In this document: positions 1-6,698 of the stretch, piece after piece
Layout of the letters: the number at the start of each line of letters is the position of its first letter
Position numbering within the stretch: position 1 is the stretch's first letter
Assembly (NCBI RefSeq): GCF_000414115.1
Contig: NZ_AOPZ01000051.1
Coordinates: 1-37,134 of the forward strand
Length of the DNA: 37,134 bases
Source: Streptomyces aurantiacus JA 4570
Lineage (GTDB): Bacteria > Actinomycetota > Actinomycetes > Streptomycetales > Streptomycetaceae
Reading direction: 5' to 3'
Notes under the pieces: model-generated
What the model saw: only the letters and a program-made list of their open reading frames with translations
Database searches by the model: none
What the model was told of the DNA's origin: nothing
Position numbers and translations under genes: made by a program

Positions 1-10
1 CGCCGCGCCG

Positions 11-30
11 ACCCATCGGACACGCCCTAG
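11..30 (-). repeat. Stop-codon repeat element, copy 1
   Basis: Read on the minus strand this is CTAGGGCGTGTCCGATGGGT. Its TAG (27-29) is the stop codon of the DedA gene. The same 20 bases occur at 23212-23231, and a two-or-three-base variant occurs at 17500-17519. In all three places the TAG closes a gene. The part GTCCGA-TGGG-TCGG is a partial inverted repeat. I infer a dispersed Streptomyces intergenic element, possibly with a terminator role. Confidence 0.7.
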
Positions 31-860
31 TTCCTCGCCCGGTGCGAGCCGCGGCCCGCCTTGCGTATGCGGGCCACCACGAACACCACGACTGCCAGGG
101 CGACCACACCGAGCACGGCCTTGGAGTACAGGCCGACGACGTCGGTGACCTCGTGCCAGCGGCTGCCCAGGGCGTAGCCGAGGAGCACGAATACGCTGTT
201 CCACAGCAGACTGCCCAGGGTCGTCAGGCCCAGGAACACGGGCAGGGGCATCCGCTCGATGCCCGCCGGTATCGAGATCATGCTGCGGAAGATCGGGATC
301 ATGCGGCCGAAGAACACGGCCTTGGTGCCGTGTCGGGCGAACCAGTTCTCTGTCTTCTCTATGTCTGCCGTCTTCACCAGCGGAAGGCGCGCGGCGATGG
401 CGACGGTGCGGTCACGGCCGAGCAGCGCGCCGACCCAGTACAGCGCGAGGGCCCCGACCACCGAGCCGACCGTGGTCCACAGCAGGGCCGACAGCAGGCT
501 GAACTTGCCCTGGCTGGCGGCGAAGCCGGCGAGCGGCAGGATCACCTCGCTGGGCAGCGGAGGGAACAGGTTCTCCAGGGCGATCGCCGCGCCGGCACCG
601 ATCGCGCCGAGTGAGTCCATGAGATCGGCGGCCCACCCCGCTATACCGCCCGCGGGGGCGTCGGCGGGCGCGGCCGCGTACACGACGGACTGGACGGACC
701 GCACGGACTCCGCGGCCATCGCGGACGCGGAGGTAGCGGCTGCCGCGACGGGCTCGGTCGCGGCGGCGAGGCTGCGCTCGGCGATGAGGCTGTGCCCGGC
801 CATGAGGCTGTGCTCGGCGATGAGGATCATGTCTTCGACGGTACGAAACCCGCAGGCCAC
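27..860 (-). CDS. DedA family membrane protein (VTT domain)
   Basis: Integral membrane protein of the DedA/SNARE-associated (VTT) family, whose members act as membrane-potential-linked transporters or lipid scramblases. The specific substrate here is unknown. The family motif ENLFPPLPSEVILPLAG lies near residues 92-108. It is followed by several hydrophobic segments and the characteristic FGRMIPIFRSMISIPAGIER block (F-x-R-x(2)-P-x(2)-R) near 185-205. The first 85 residues are an Ala/Ser-rich extension made partly of an 18-bp in-frame tandem repeat, and they are not part of the family core. The start is uncertain: GTG at 860 has no clear ribosome site, and in-frame ATGs at 830, 800, 719 and 617 are alternatives. 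The gene is divergent from the kinase/regulator pair at 987. Its stop TAG lies in a repeat element shared with two other genes of the window. Confidence 0.88.
   Translation of the reverse strand: MACGFRTVEDMILIAEHSLMAGHSLIAERSLAAATEPVAAAATSASAMAAESVRSVQSVVYAAAPADAPAGGIAGWAADLMDSLGAIGAGAAIALENLFPPLPSEVILPLAGFAASQGKFSLLSALLWTTVGSVVGALALYWVGALLGRDRTVAIAARLPLVKTADIEKTENWFARHGTKAVFFGRMIPIFRSMISIPAGIERMPLPVFLGLTTLGSLLWNSVFVLLGYALGSRWHEVTDVVGLYSKAVLGVVALAVVVFVVARIRKAGRGSHRARN
768..821 (-). repeat. Three 18-bp in-frame tandem repeats in the DedA N-terminus
   Basis: Three consecutive 18-bp units (768-785, 786-803, 804-821 on the plus strand, of the type GAGGCTGTGCTCGGCGAT) differ by only one to three bases. 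They encode a repeated hexapeptide resembling IAEHSL/MAGHSL/IAERSL. Because 18 is a multiple of three, copy-number change would keep the frame. Each middle unit also offers possible ATG starts. Confidence 0.85.
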
Positions 861-930
861 CGCGGTATGAGGGCGGCCGCAGAGTTCCGCTGCGGGCCGC
901 CGCAGGCCGGGCCTGCGGTCGACCGCAGGC
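850..930. promoter_or_regulatory. Repeated CCGCAGGC half-sites, one pair forming a 19-bp palindrome
   Basis: The octamer CCGCAGGC occurs at 850-857, 900-907 and 923-930, and inverted at 911-918. The pair 900-907/911-918 forms a perfect inverted repeat with a 3-bp centre. They sit in the control region between the divergent dedA and histidine-kinase genes. The arrangement suggests an operator, possibly for the neighbouring NarL-type regulator. That assignment is inference; a short hairpin in an RNA is the alternative. Confidence 0.4.
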
Positions 931-972
931 AGCTTTACGGTTTTCCGCAGTCCGCCGCGCGCACCGCTCGGC

Positions 973-987
973 TAGCTTGATTGATCA
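973..987 (+). promoter_or_regulatory. Candidate leaderless promoter of the histidine kinase
   Basis: TAGCTT at 973-978 resembles the Streptomyces -10 consensus TANNNT and ends 8 bases before the ATG at 987. No Shine-Dalgarno sequence is present and no good -35 is visible. A leaderless transcript is plausible. Confidence 0.35.
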
Positions 988-2138
988 TGCGAAACTTTCT
1001 CGCCCGCCGACTGCGCGTCGCCGCCGGAGTCCTGCTCGGATTCCTCAGCGCCGTCGCCGAGTTGGTCATGACGCTCGTGTCCGGGCTGTGGCTGCTCGCC
1101 ACGCTCGGGCGCTCCGCCGACGCCAGCCGCGGCGAGCCCCGGATACTGGCGGCCGCCCGCTGGTGGTCCGAGCTGCAGCGGCGCCGGATGGCCCGCTGCT
1201 ACGACACGGGCGCGGCCGAGATGACCGCACCGCTGACCGGCATGCCCGCCCTCGCCTATGTCGCCACCCGCTGGACGGTCGGAATGCTGGGCGGCGTGGT
1301 GCTGCTGACCGCGGCTACCGGCGCGGGCTATGCGTCGCTGCTCGTATGGGGCTGGTTCCTGGTCGACCTCGCCCGCTGGCCGGTGACCATGGGGCTCTCC
1401 GGGCTCGGCGGCCTCTTCCTGCTCTTTTTGTCCATACAGGGAGTGCACGCCGTGGCACTGATGGACGAGCAGCTGGCCCGCCACTTCCTCAGCCCCGGCG
1501 ACCGCCAGAGCCTGCAGCGCCGCATCGGCGAGCTGGCGAAGAGCCGGGCCGGAGTCGTGGAAGCCGTGCACGACGAGCGACGCCGCATCGAGCGAGACCT
1601 GCACGACGGCGTCCAGCAGCGCCTGGTCGCGCTCGGCATGCTGCTCGGCCGGGCCCGCCGCACCCCCGACCCCGGCAAGTCGGTGGACCTGCTCCGCCAG
1701 GCCCACGAGGAGTCGCAGCAGGCACTGAAGGAGCTGCGGGACGTCGCGTGGCGCGTGTATCCGGCGTCGCTCGACGAGGGCGGCCTCGCCGCCGCCCTGG
1801 AATCGGTCGCCGAGCGTGCCGCGATACCCGTGCGGCTCGCCTGCGACCTGCGGGACACACCCCCGCCGACGGCGCAGGCAGTCGCGTACTTCGTAGCCGC
1901 CGAAGCCGTGACGAACGCGGTCAAGCACTCCGGTGCCGGCCACGTCACGGTGCGGGCCGACCGGGCGGGCGCGCTGCTCCGGCTGTGCGTCGAGGACAAC
2001 GGCCGCGGCGGAGCCGATCCGAACGGGAGCGGGCTGCTCGGCCTGAGCCGCAGGGTCGCGGCGCTCGACGGTAAGTTGACGGTGGCCAGTCCGGCCGGAG
2101 GTCCCACCGTCATCACCGCGGAGTTGCCATGCGCGTAG
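987..2138 (+). CDS. NarL-type sensor histidine kinase
   Basis: Membrane histidine kinase of the HisKA_3/NarX-DesK type, 383 residues from ATG 987 (a TTG two codons upstream is also possible). The N-terminus has hydrophobic segments at about residues 10-42, then 96-122 and 127-150, with no large extracellular sensor domain. The dimerisation/phosphoacceptor region contains ERDLHDGVQQRL, with His206 the predicted phosphorylated residue. The ATPase domain shows an N-box (AAEAVTNAVKHS) and a G-box (VEDNGRGG, then GSGLLGLSRRV). The stop overlaps the response-regulator start by 10 bases, so the two are translationally coupled. The input signal cannot be read from sequence. The opposed dedA gene may be a target. 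Confidence 0.92.
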   Translation: MRNFLARRLRVAAGVLLGFLSAVAELVMTLVSGLWLLATLGRSADASRGEPRILAAARWWSELQRRRMARCYDTGAAEMTAPLTGMPALAYVATRWTVGMLGGVVLLTAATGAGYASLLVWGWFLVDLARWPVTMGLSGLGGLFLLFLSIQGVHAVALMDEQLARHFLSPGDRQSLQRRIGELAKSRAGVVEAVHDERRRIERDLHDGVQQRLVALGMLLGRARRTPDPGKSVDLLRQAHEESQQALKELRDVAWRVYPASLDEGGLAAALESVAERAAIPVRLACDLRDTPPPTAQAVAYFVAAEAVTNAVKHSGAGHVTVRADRAGALLRLCVEDNGRGGADPNGSGLLGLSRRVAALDGKLTVASPAGGPTVITAELPCA

Positions 2139-2773
2139 TGCTCGCCGACGACTCGACGCTGCTGCGCGAGGGGCTGGCCCGGTTGCTCGCCGACGAGGGA
2201 CATGAGGTGACGGCGTCCGTGGGGGACGCGCAGGCCCTGCTCGAAGCGATCGCCACCGATCCGCCGGACGCCGCCGTGGTGGATGTGCGGATGCCGCCGA
2301 CGCACACCGACGAAGGGCTGCGGGCCGCCCTTGAGATCCGCCGGACCTGGCCGGACACAGGCGTCCTGGTCCTCTCGCAGTACGTCGAACGGCGTTACGC
2401 CACGGACCTGTTGACCACGGCCACGGAAGGGGTCGGCTATCTCCTCAAGGACCGCGTCGTCCAGGTCGACGAGTTCCTGGACGCCCTCGACCGTGTCGGT
2501 GCGGGCCGGACCGCCTTCGACCCGGAGGTGGTCCGCCAGTTGCTGACGCTGAGCAGCCAGGTGGACCCGCTGCAGCGGCTGACCGAGCGTGAGCGCGAGG
2601 TGCTCTCCAAGATGGCGCAGGGGCATACGAACGCGGCCATCGCGGAGCAACTGCACGTCTCGCAGAGCGCGGTGGAGAAGTACGTCAACGCGATCTTCGA
2701 CAAGCTGGAGCTGACCGACGTCAGCGGTTACAGCCGTCGGGTGCTGGCGATCCTGCGCTTTCTCGGCTCGTGA
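2129..2773 (+). CDS. NarL/LuxR-family response regulator
   Basis: Cytoplasmic partner of the kinase at 987. The receiver domain covers about residues 1-120, with acidic pocket D7/D8, phosphorylatable Asp52 (VVDVRMPP) and Lys in YLLKDR. The C-terminal LuxR-type helix-turn-helix covers about 145-210 (LTEREREVLSKMAQGHTNAAIAEQLHVSQSAVEKYVNAIFDKL). Length 214 residues is normal. The ATG lies inside the last codons of the kinase gene. It probably controls its own operon and/or dedA; this is inferred from the repeated half-sites at 850-930. Confidence 0.93.
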   Translation: MRVVLADDSTLLREGLARLLADEGHEVTASVGDAQALLEAIATDPPDAAVVDVRMPPTHTDEGLRAALEIRRTWPDTGVLVLSQYVERRYATDLLTTATEGVGYLLKDRVVQVDEFLDALDRVGAGRTAFDPEVVRQLLTLSSQVDPLQRLTEREREVLSKMAQGHTNAAIAEQLHVSQSAVEKYVNAIFDKLELTDVSGYSRRVLAILRFLGS

Positions 2774-2777
2774 CGCC

Positions 2778-2797
2778 GGCGGAGCGGGTGTTCCGCC
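2778..2797. terminator. Short hairpin after the response regulator
   Basis: GGCGGA (2778-2783) and TCCGCC (2792-2797) form a 6-bp stem with an 8-base loop directly after the regulator's stop. A second inverted repeat follows: GACGTCGG (2839-2846) with CCGACGTC (2865-2872), which overlaps the 3' end of the convergent lysA-like gene. Together they could terminate transcription from both sides. Confidence 0.4.
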
Positions 2798-2857
2798 TCG
2801 CCGCCGTCCGTCCTTGAGAGAGCAGGACCGCGTCTGGGGACGTCGGTCGGGAGACGG

Positions 2858-4228
2858 CTAAAGGCCGACGTCGCGGCTGCGGATGTCCTCCAGGGACTCG
2901 CGTCGGACGAGGAGTCGGGCGTGGCCGTCGGCGACGGCGATCACCGGGGGGCGTCCGACGAGGTTGTAGCCGGAGGCCATCGACAGGTGGTAGGCGCCGG
3001 CGACGGGGACGGCGAGGAGGTCGCCGGGGTGGGTGTCGGAAGGGAGTTGGATGTCGGAGGCGAGCACGTCGCCGGCCTCGCAGTGCCGTCCGACGACGGT
3101 CACGCGTGCGGGCGCGGCGGTGGAGCGGCGGCCGATGAGCCGCGGCAGGTAGCGCACGCCGTACAGCGCGGGGCGCGGGTTGTCGCTCATGCCGCCGTCG
3201 ACGGCGACGAAGGTGCGGTCGCTGGTGCGCTTGACCGACAGGACGCGGTAGAGGGCGACGCCCGCCGGGCCCGCGATGGCGCGCCCGGGTTCGACGATCA
3301 GACGGGGCACGGCGAGGCCGGCGGCGGCGCAGCTCTCGGCGAGTTCCGCGCGTACCTTGCGGGCCAGGGTGGTGATGGCGAGGGCGTCCTCGCCCGGACG
3401 GTAGGCGATGCCGTGGCCGCCGCCGAGGTCCAGTTCGGGGAGAGTGATGCCGTGGTGGTCCTTGATGCGCGCCATCAGTCCGACGAGGCGGCGGACTGCG
3501 CACAGGTACGGCTTGTCGGTGGTGATCTGGGAGCCCAAGTGGCAGTGCAGGCCGACGAGTTCGAGGCCGGGCTGGTCGAGGATGCGGGCGATGGCGTGCT
3601 GCGCGGAGCCGTCGGTGATGGACAGGCCGAACTTCTGGTCCTCGGTGCCCGTCTGGATCTTGCTGTGTCCGCCCGCGGCGATGCCGGGGACGACACGGAC
3701 GAGGACCTTCTGGCGGCTGCCGGGCGGCACGGCAGCCGCAAGGCGGGCGATCTCGGAGGCGCTGTCGATGACGATGCGCCCGACGCCGAGCCGCAGGGCG
3801 GAGCGCAGGTCCTCGGGGCTCTTGGCGTTGCCGTGCAGGACGATGCGGGAGGCGGGGAAGCCGGTGGTGACGGCGAGTTCGAGTTCGCCGGCAGAGCAGA
3901 CGTCGAGGCCCAGGCCCTCCTCCTCGACCCAGTGCGCCATGGCGCGGCAGAGGAACGCCTTGGCCGCGTACAGGACATCGGTCTCGGGGAAGGCGTGCAG
4001 GTAGGTGCGGCAGCGCTCGCGCACCTCGGCCTCGTCGAGGAGATAGGCCGGGGTGCCGAAGCGGTCGGCGATCTCGGTGAGCGGCACGCCGCCGACGGCC
4101 AGGTCGCCGTGGGCGAGCCGCGTGGTGGAGTGGGGCCAGACGGTCAGGTCGTCGGGGGCGTCCATGGGCGGGGCGCCGACGGGGACCGTGGTGTGGCCGG
4201 GTGTTGCGGGGATGTCCGCAAGGGTCAT
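2858..4228 (-). CDS. lysA: Diaminopimelate decarboxylase-like PLP enzyme (LysA family)
   Basis: Fold-type III PLP decarboxylase of the LysA family, expected to convert meso-diaminopimelate to L-lysine and CO2. From ATG 4228 it has 456 residues. Visible landmarks are the PLP lysine K90 (YAAKAFL), CSAGEL at 111, HCHLGSQ at 228-234, DLGGGHG at 267-273, EPGRAIAGPAG from 313, the catalytic CEAGD at 383-387 and GAYHLSMASGYN at 411-422. I chose ATG 4228 because an AGAGAAG ribosome site precedes it. A GTG at 4273 would add 15 residues encoded partly by a tandem repeat. The usual Streptomyces lysA neighbours (argS, hom, thrC) are missing, so this may be a second paralogue, perhaps using a related substrate. 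The ~260 bp upstream are unusual (13-bp array). Confidence 0.88.
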   Translation of the reverse strand: MTLADIPATPGHTTVPVGAPPMDAPDDLTVWPHSTTRLAHGDLAVGGVPLTEIADRFGTPAYLLDEAEVRERCRTYLHAFPETDVLYAAKAFLCRAMAHWVEEEGLGLDVCSAGELELAVTTGFPASRIVLHGNAKSPEDLRSALRLGVGRIVIDSASEIARLAAAVPPGSRQKVLVRVVPGIAAGGHSKIQTGTEDQKFGLSITDGSAQHAIARILDQPGLELVGLHCHLGSQITTDKPYLCAVRRLVGLMARIKDHHGITLPELDLGGGHGIAYRPGEDALAITTLARKVRAELAESCAAAGLAVPRLIVEPGRAIAGPAGVALYRVLSVKRTSDRTFVAVDGGMSDNPRPALYGVRYLPRLIGRRSTAAPARVTVVGRHCEAGDVLASDIQLPSDTHPGDLLAVPVAGAYHLSMASGYNLVGRPPVIAVADGHARLLVRRESLEDIRSRDVGL

Positions 4229-4252
4229 GACTGGCTTCTCTTTCGCCTCGTC

Positions 4253-4325
4253 GTCTTCACGTCGCGTCTTCACGTCGCGTCTTCACGTCCTTCACGTCGC
4301 GTCTTCACGTCGCGTCTTCACGTCG
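4253..4325. repeat. 13-bp tandem repeat array upstream of the lysA-like gene
   Basis: The unit GTCTTCACGTCGC is repeated about 5.7 times: 4253-4265, 4266-4278, a copy shortened to 11 bp at 4279-4289, a copy lacking its first two bases at 4290-4300, 4301-4313, and a partial copy at 4314-4325. The array begins 25 bp upstream of the chosen ATG (minus strand). It therefore lies in the promoter or 5' leader of the gene. The unit length is not a multiple of three, so copy-number change would shift spacing and the frame of any upstream start. Confidence 0.9.
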
Positions 4326-4486
4326 TTCTCGTACCGGGCTCTGTGGGCGTCGGCGCCGTCGAGGGCGGCGCGGGTGCCCTCGGTCCGCGCTGTCATCGGC
4401 GTCCGCGTCATCGAGGAGCCGCTGGTGCCGCTCGGCGCCGATGCGCTCCGCGTCGCAGGCCCGGATTCAGCCGGTCCCGGCCGGAT

Positions 4487-5032
4487 TCACCCGATCCACG
4501 CGGTCAGGGCGCCGACAAGTGCCGCCGCTCCGGTGACGCGCAGGGCGCCCACGGCCTGTGGGTCCCAGTCCCGCCAGCGGGAGGTGTCCCGGGCGGTGTC
4601 GGCGGCGGCGACAGCGGCTGCGGCGGAAGCGGCGACGGGCCGGGGAGCAGCCAGCACGAGCCCCGGGGCGGGCGTCACGGGGACGCGCCCGGAGCTCGAG
4701 GAGCCGGAGGAACCGGAGGAGCCGGAAGAGGCGGAGGAGCCGGACGTGCGTGGGGTGAGGCATGGGTCGACGGTGACGCGGGCGACGCCCAGCGGTTCGG
4801 TGAGCGCGCGCAGTGCCGGTTCGGAGAGCCGGATCCACCGCTGCCGCGCGCCGAGTTCGTCGGCGAGGCGCTGCGAGGTGGTGAAGGCGACAGCGGTGCG
4901 GCCGCCGAAGGGAGTGCGGAACAGGCGGGCGACACAGCCCGCGGGTCCCGGCCGGACGGGAACGAACAGGGGTCCGGCCGGGCCCCGTTCGGAAGGCTCG
5001 GGGTCTTCTCCGCACACCATCTGCTGAGTCAT
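4487..5032 (-). CDS. SAV_915-like protein of unknown function
   Basis: 181-residue protein starting at ATG 5032, preceded by a strong AAGGAGGA ribosome site. Residues 1-90 resemble the Streptomyces SAV_915/SseB-like small domain (LFVPVRPGP... RLFRTPFGGRTAVAFTT... QRWIRLSEPALRAL). Residues about 98-117 are a low-complexity Ser/Gly linker encoded by 9-bp GAGGAGCCG-type repeats (about 4696-4743, plus strand). The remainder is Ala-rich, with a weakly hydrophobic C-terminal stretch that could be a membrane anchor. The function is not known. It lies upstream of, and in the same direction as, the lysA-like gene, 258 bp away, so co-transcription is possible but not compelling. Family assignment is from memory of conserved phrases. 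Confidence 0.65.
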   Translation of the reverse strand: MTQQMVCGEDPEPSERGPAGPLFVPVRPGPAGCVARLFRTPFGGRTAVAFTTSQRLADELGARQRWIRLSEPALRALTEPLGVARVTVDPCLTPRTSGSSASSGSSGSSGSSSSGRVPVTPAPGLVLAAPRPVAASAAAAVAAADTARDTSRWRDWDPQAVGALRVTGAAALVGALTAWIG

Positions 5033-5362
5033 GGAGTTCCTCCTTGAGATGCCTTGGCAGGCTCTCGTCGGGTCAAGCGTTCGCCGTGCTGCCGGTGACG
5101 CGCGGGCGAGCGCGGGCACACAGTGACGTTATGCCCGGCACGGGGTGTCAACCGACCTTCCATGACGAGCCGTTGACGGAGATGCGGCGCACGCTGACAC
5201 TCTGCTGACGCGCGGCCCGGCTCACGGGCCCGAACGAGTGAGGACGCGTACAGACAACGGCCGAGGTCAGGCGCGGGCGACGAGGACGGCGCGTGCGGCC
5301 GCCGCATGAGGACACCCCGGCCGAGCGCAGCGGCCCGGCGTCCGGCCCCGGCACAGCGGCCC
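5033..5362. other. Intergenic region between the SAV_915-like gene and kdpE
   Basis: About 330 bp with no convincing gene on either strand. On the minus strand a TTGACA (5151-5146) is followed 14 bp later by TAACGT (5131-5126). This spacing is short for a sigma-70-type promoter, but it is the best candidate for the SAV_915-like gene. The half next to kdpE is GC-rich and shows no clear strong terminator. Confidence 0.4.
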
Positions 5363-6046
5363 TCACCCCTCGAACCGGTACCCCATCCCCGGCGCAGTGA
5401 TCAGATGCCGCGGGTGGGCCGGGTCGGGCTCGAGCTTGCGGCGGAGCTGGGCCATGTAGACCCGCAGGTAGTTGGTCCGCGTGCTGTGGGTGGGCCCCCA
5501 CACCTCGCCGAGGAGCTGCTGCTGGCTGACCAGGCGGCCGCGGTGGCGGACCAGGACCTCCAGGAGGTGCCACTCGGTGGGAGTGAGGCGCACGGCGCGG
5601 CCGTCCCGTAGTGCCTTCTTGGCGAGCAGGTCGAGGGTGAAGCCCTCGGTCTCGACGAGGGCGGTCACCTCGTCGCGCGCCGCGGAGCGGGTCCTGCGGG
5701 CGGCGGCCCGCAGCCGGGCGAGCAGCTCGTCCATGCTGAAGGGTTTGGGGATGTAGTCGTCGGCGCCCGCGTCGAGCGCCGCGACCTTCTCGTCGGAGGC
5801 ATGGCGGGCGGACACGACGAGGACGGGCGCGCGGCTGAAGCCCCGCAGCCATCGGATCACGTCGATGCCGTCCATGTCGGGCAGCCCGAGATCAAGCAGG
5901 ACCACGTCCGGGGGACGCGCCGAGGCCAGACGCTGGGCCGTGCCCCCGTCGACCGCCGCGTCCACCTCGTACTTCCGTGCCTTGAGATTGATCTCCAGAG
6001 CCCGTACGAGCTGTGGGTCGTCCTCGACCACCAGCACCCGGGTCAT
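5363..6046 (-). CDS. kdpE: KdpE-type OmpR-family response regulator
   Basis: 227 residues from ATG 6046, which has AGGAGG ten bases upstream. The receiver domain covers about 1-115: acidic pair E8/D9/D10, phospho-acceptor Asp52 (VLLDLGLPDMDG), and Lys in YIPKPF. The winged-helix Trans_reg_C domain covers about 130-225 (LTPTEWHLLEVLVRHRGRLVSQQQLLGEVWG, then TNYLRVYMAQLRRKLE), which is KdpE-like in wording. The name rests also on the divergent kdpB. The cognate kinase KdpD, normally adjacent in streptomycetes, is absent from this window. The protein is thus an orphan here, or is served by a kinase elsewhere. Direct repeats in the intergenic region are candidate binding sites. An upstream in-frame start at 6154 would add 36 unlikely residues. 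Confidence 0.85.
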   Translation of the reverse strand: MTRVLVVEDDPQLVRALEINLKARKYEVDAAVDGGTAQRLASARPPDVVLLDLGLPDMDGIDVIRWLRGFSRAPVLVVSARHASDEKVAALDAGADDYIPKPFSMDELLARLRAAARRTRSAARDEVTALVETEGFTLDLLAKKALRDGRAVRLTPTEWHLLEVLVRHRGRLVSQQQLLGEVWGPTHSTRTNYLRVYMAQLRRKLEPDPAHPRHLITAPGMGYRFEG

Positions 6047-6140
6047 CGGTGTGCCGCCTCCTGAAGGTGCGTGCGGGCGGGGCCCGCGATTCGTACGCTC
6101 TTGTGAAGCAAAGCGCCCACCAGCGGGTTCGCCGTCGCTC

Positions 6141-6190
6141 TTGACGTCTCTCATACGGCACTCGGGACGGCGTTGACGGCTCTCTTACGG
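6141..6190. promoter_or_regulatory. Direct-repeat pair near kdpE, candidate KdpE sites
   Basis: TTGACGTCTCTCATACGG (6141-6158) and TTGACGGCTCTCTTACGG (6173-6190) match at 16 of 18 positions and start 32 bp apart, about three DNA turns. They lie 95-145 bp upstream of the kdpE start. OmpR-family regulators commonly bind direct repeats. Assignment to KdpE is inference. Confidence 0.5.
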
Positions 6191-6514
6191 TGGGGCCACA
6201 TCGCGTACGCCAAGCCCCCGACGGCTGCCGGGAGCTGATCATTCCGCCCCGGCGCGTGCGCCGTAACACCCGCCGCGCTTCCGGTAGTTGCGGGCGCCCG
6301 GCCCGCGACCCCCCTCGTGGCCGCGGGCCGAGACGCCCGTTCGGACGGACGACCGGCACCGGATGTGCGGCGGACACAGCCCCGGCCCCCGCATCTGGAC
6401 TGCGCGTACCGCCGACGGCGCTCGTCACTCGCCCCCGGCCGCACATCACGGCGTCGTTCGCCCGTCCCCCCGTGGTGATCAGTCTTGGGTCCGTTCCAGC
6501 GCTTCCCGGTTTTG

Positions 6515-6565
6515 TTGACGGCCTCCTGATGCGCCATCAGGGCTTCTTGACGGAGGCTTGACGGG
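6515..6565. promoter_or_regulatory. TTGACGG direct repeats upstream of kdpB
   Basis: TTGACGG occurs at 6515-6521, 6547-6553 and 6558-6564. The first two are again exactly 32 bp apart, as in the pair near kdpE. The palindrome CCTGATG-CGC-CATCAGG (6525-6541) lies between them. The cluster is 135-185 bp upstream of the kdpB ATG. Confidence 0.45.
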
Positions 6566-6698
6566 CGTTCGGCACGGCCTGTCAGGGGGTCGTAAATTCC
6601 CTGCCGCGAAGGTGATTTGGTGAGGTTGGGGCGGCTACCTTCCTGTCCGCACGGCCGCGCTCCGTGGCCGCTCCCCCACCAGAAAGTCACCTTCGCCG

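Larger units (their letters stand above)
6047..6698. other. Divergent kdpE-kdpB intergenic region
   Basis: About 650 bp without a convincing gene. I looked for kdpF and kdpA remnants and for a c-di-AMP (ydaO) leader and recognise none. The region is not empty: it has two pairs of TTGACG-type direct repeats spaced 32 bp apart (6141/6173 and 6515/6547) and a perfect 17-bp hairpin palindrome, CCTGATG-CGC-CATCAGG, at 6525-6541. The leader of kdpB downstream of these sites is about 130 bp. Confidence 0.6.

Noticed and set aside
4253..4325. Repeat array considered as CRISPR
   Set aside because: Units are 13 bp and contiguous with no spacers, and no cas genes are present.
2921..5047. 708-codon open frame on the plus strand opposite lysA
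   Set aside because: It is the antisense shadow of the lysA-like and SAV_915-like genes. Composition is Gly/Val/Asp-rich without domains.
6190..6690. Possible kdpF/kdpA remnant or c-di-AMP riboswitch upstream of kdpB
   Set aside because: None of the frames reads like KdpA or KdpF, and I cannot recognise the ydaO consensus. Only direct repeats and a short palindrome are supported.
6151..6690. 179-codon minus-strand frame between kdpE and kdpB
   Set aside because: Arg/Gly-rich, no recognisable domain and no ribosome site. It overlaps the direct repeats and looks like chance in high-GC DNA.
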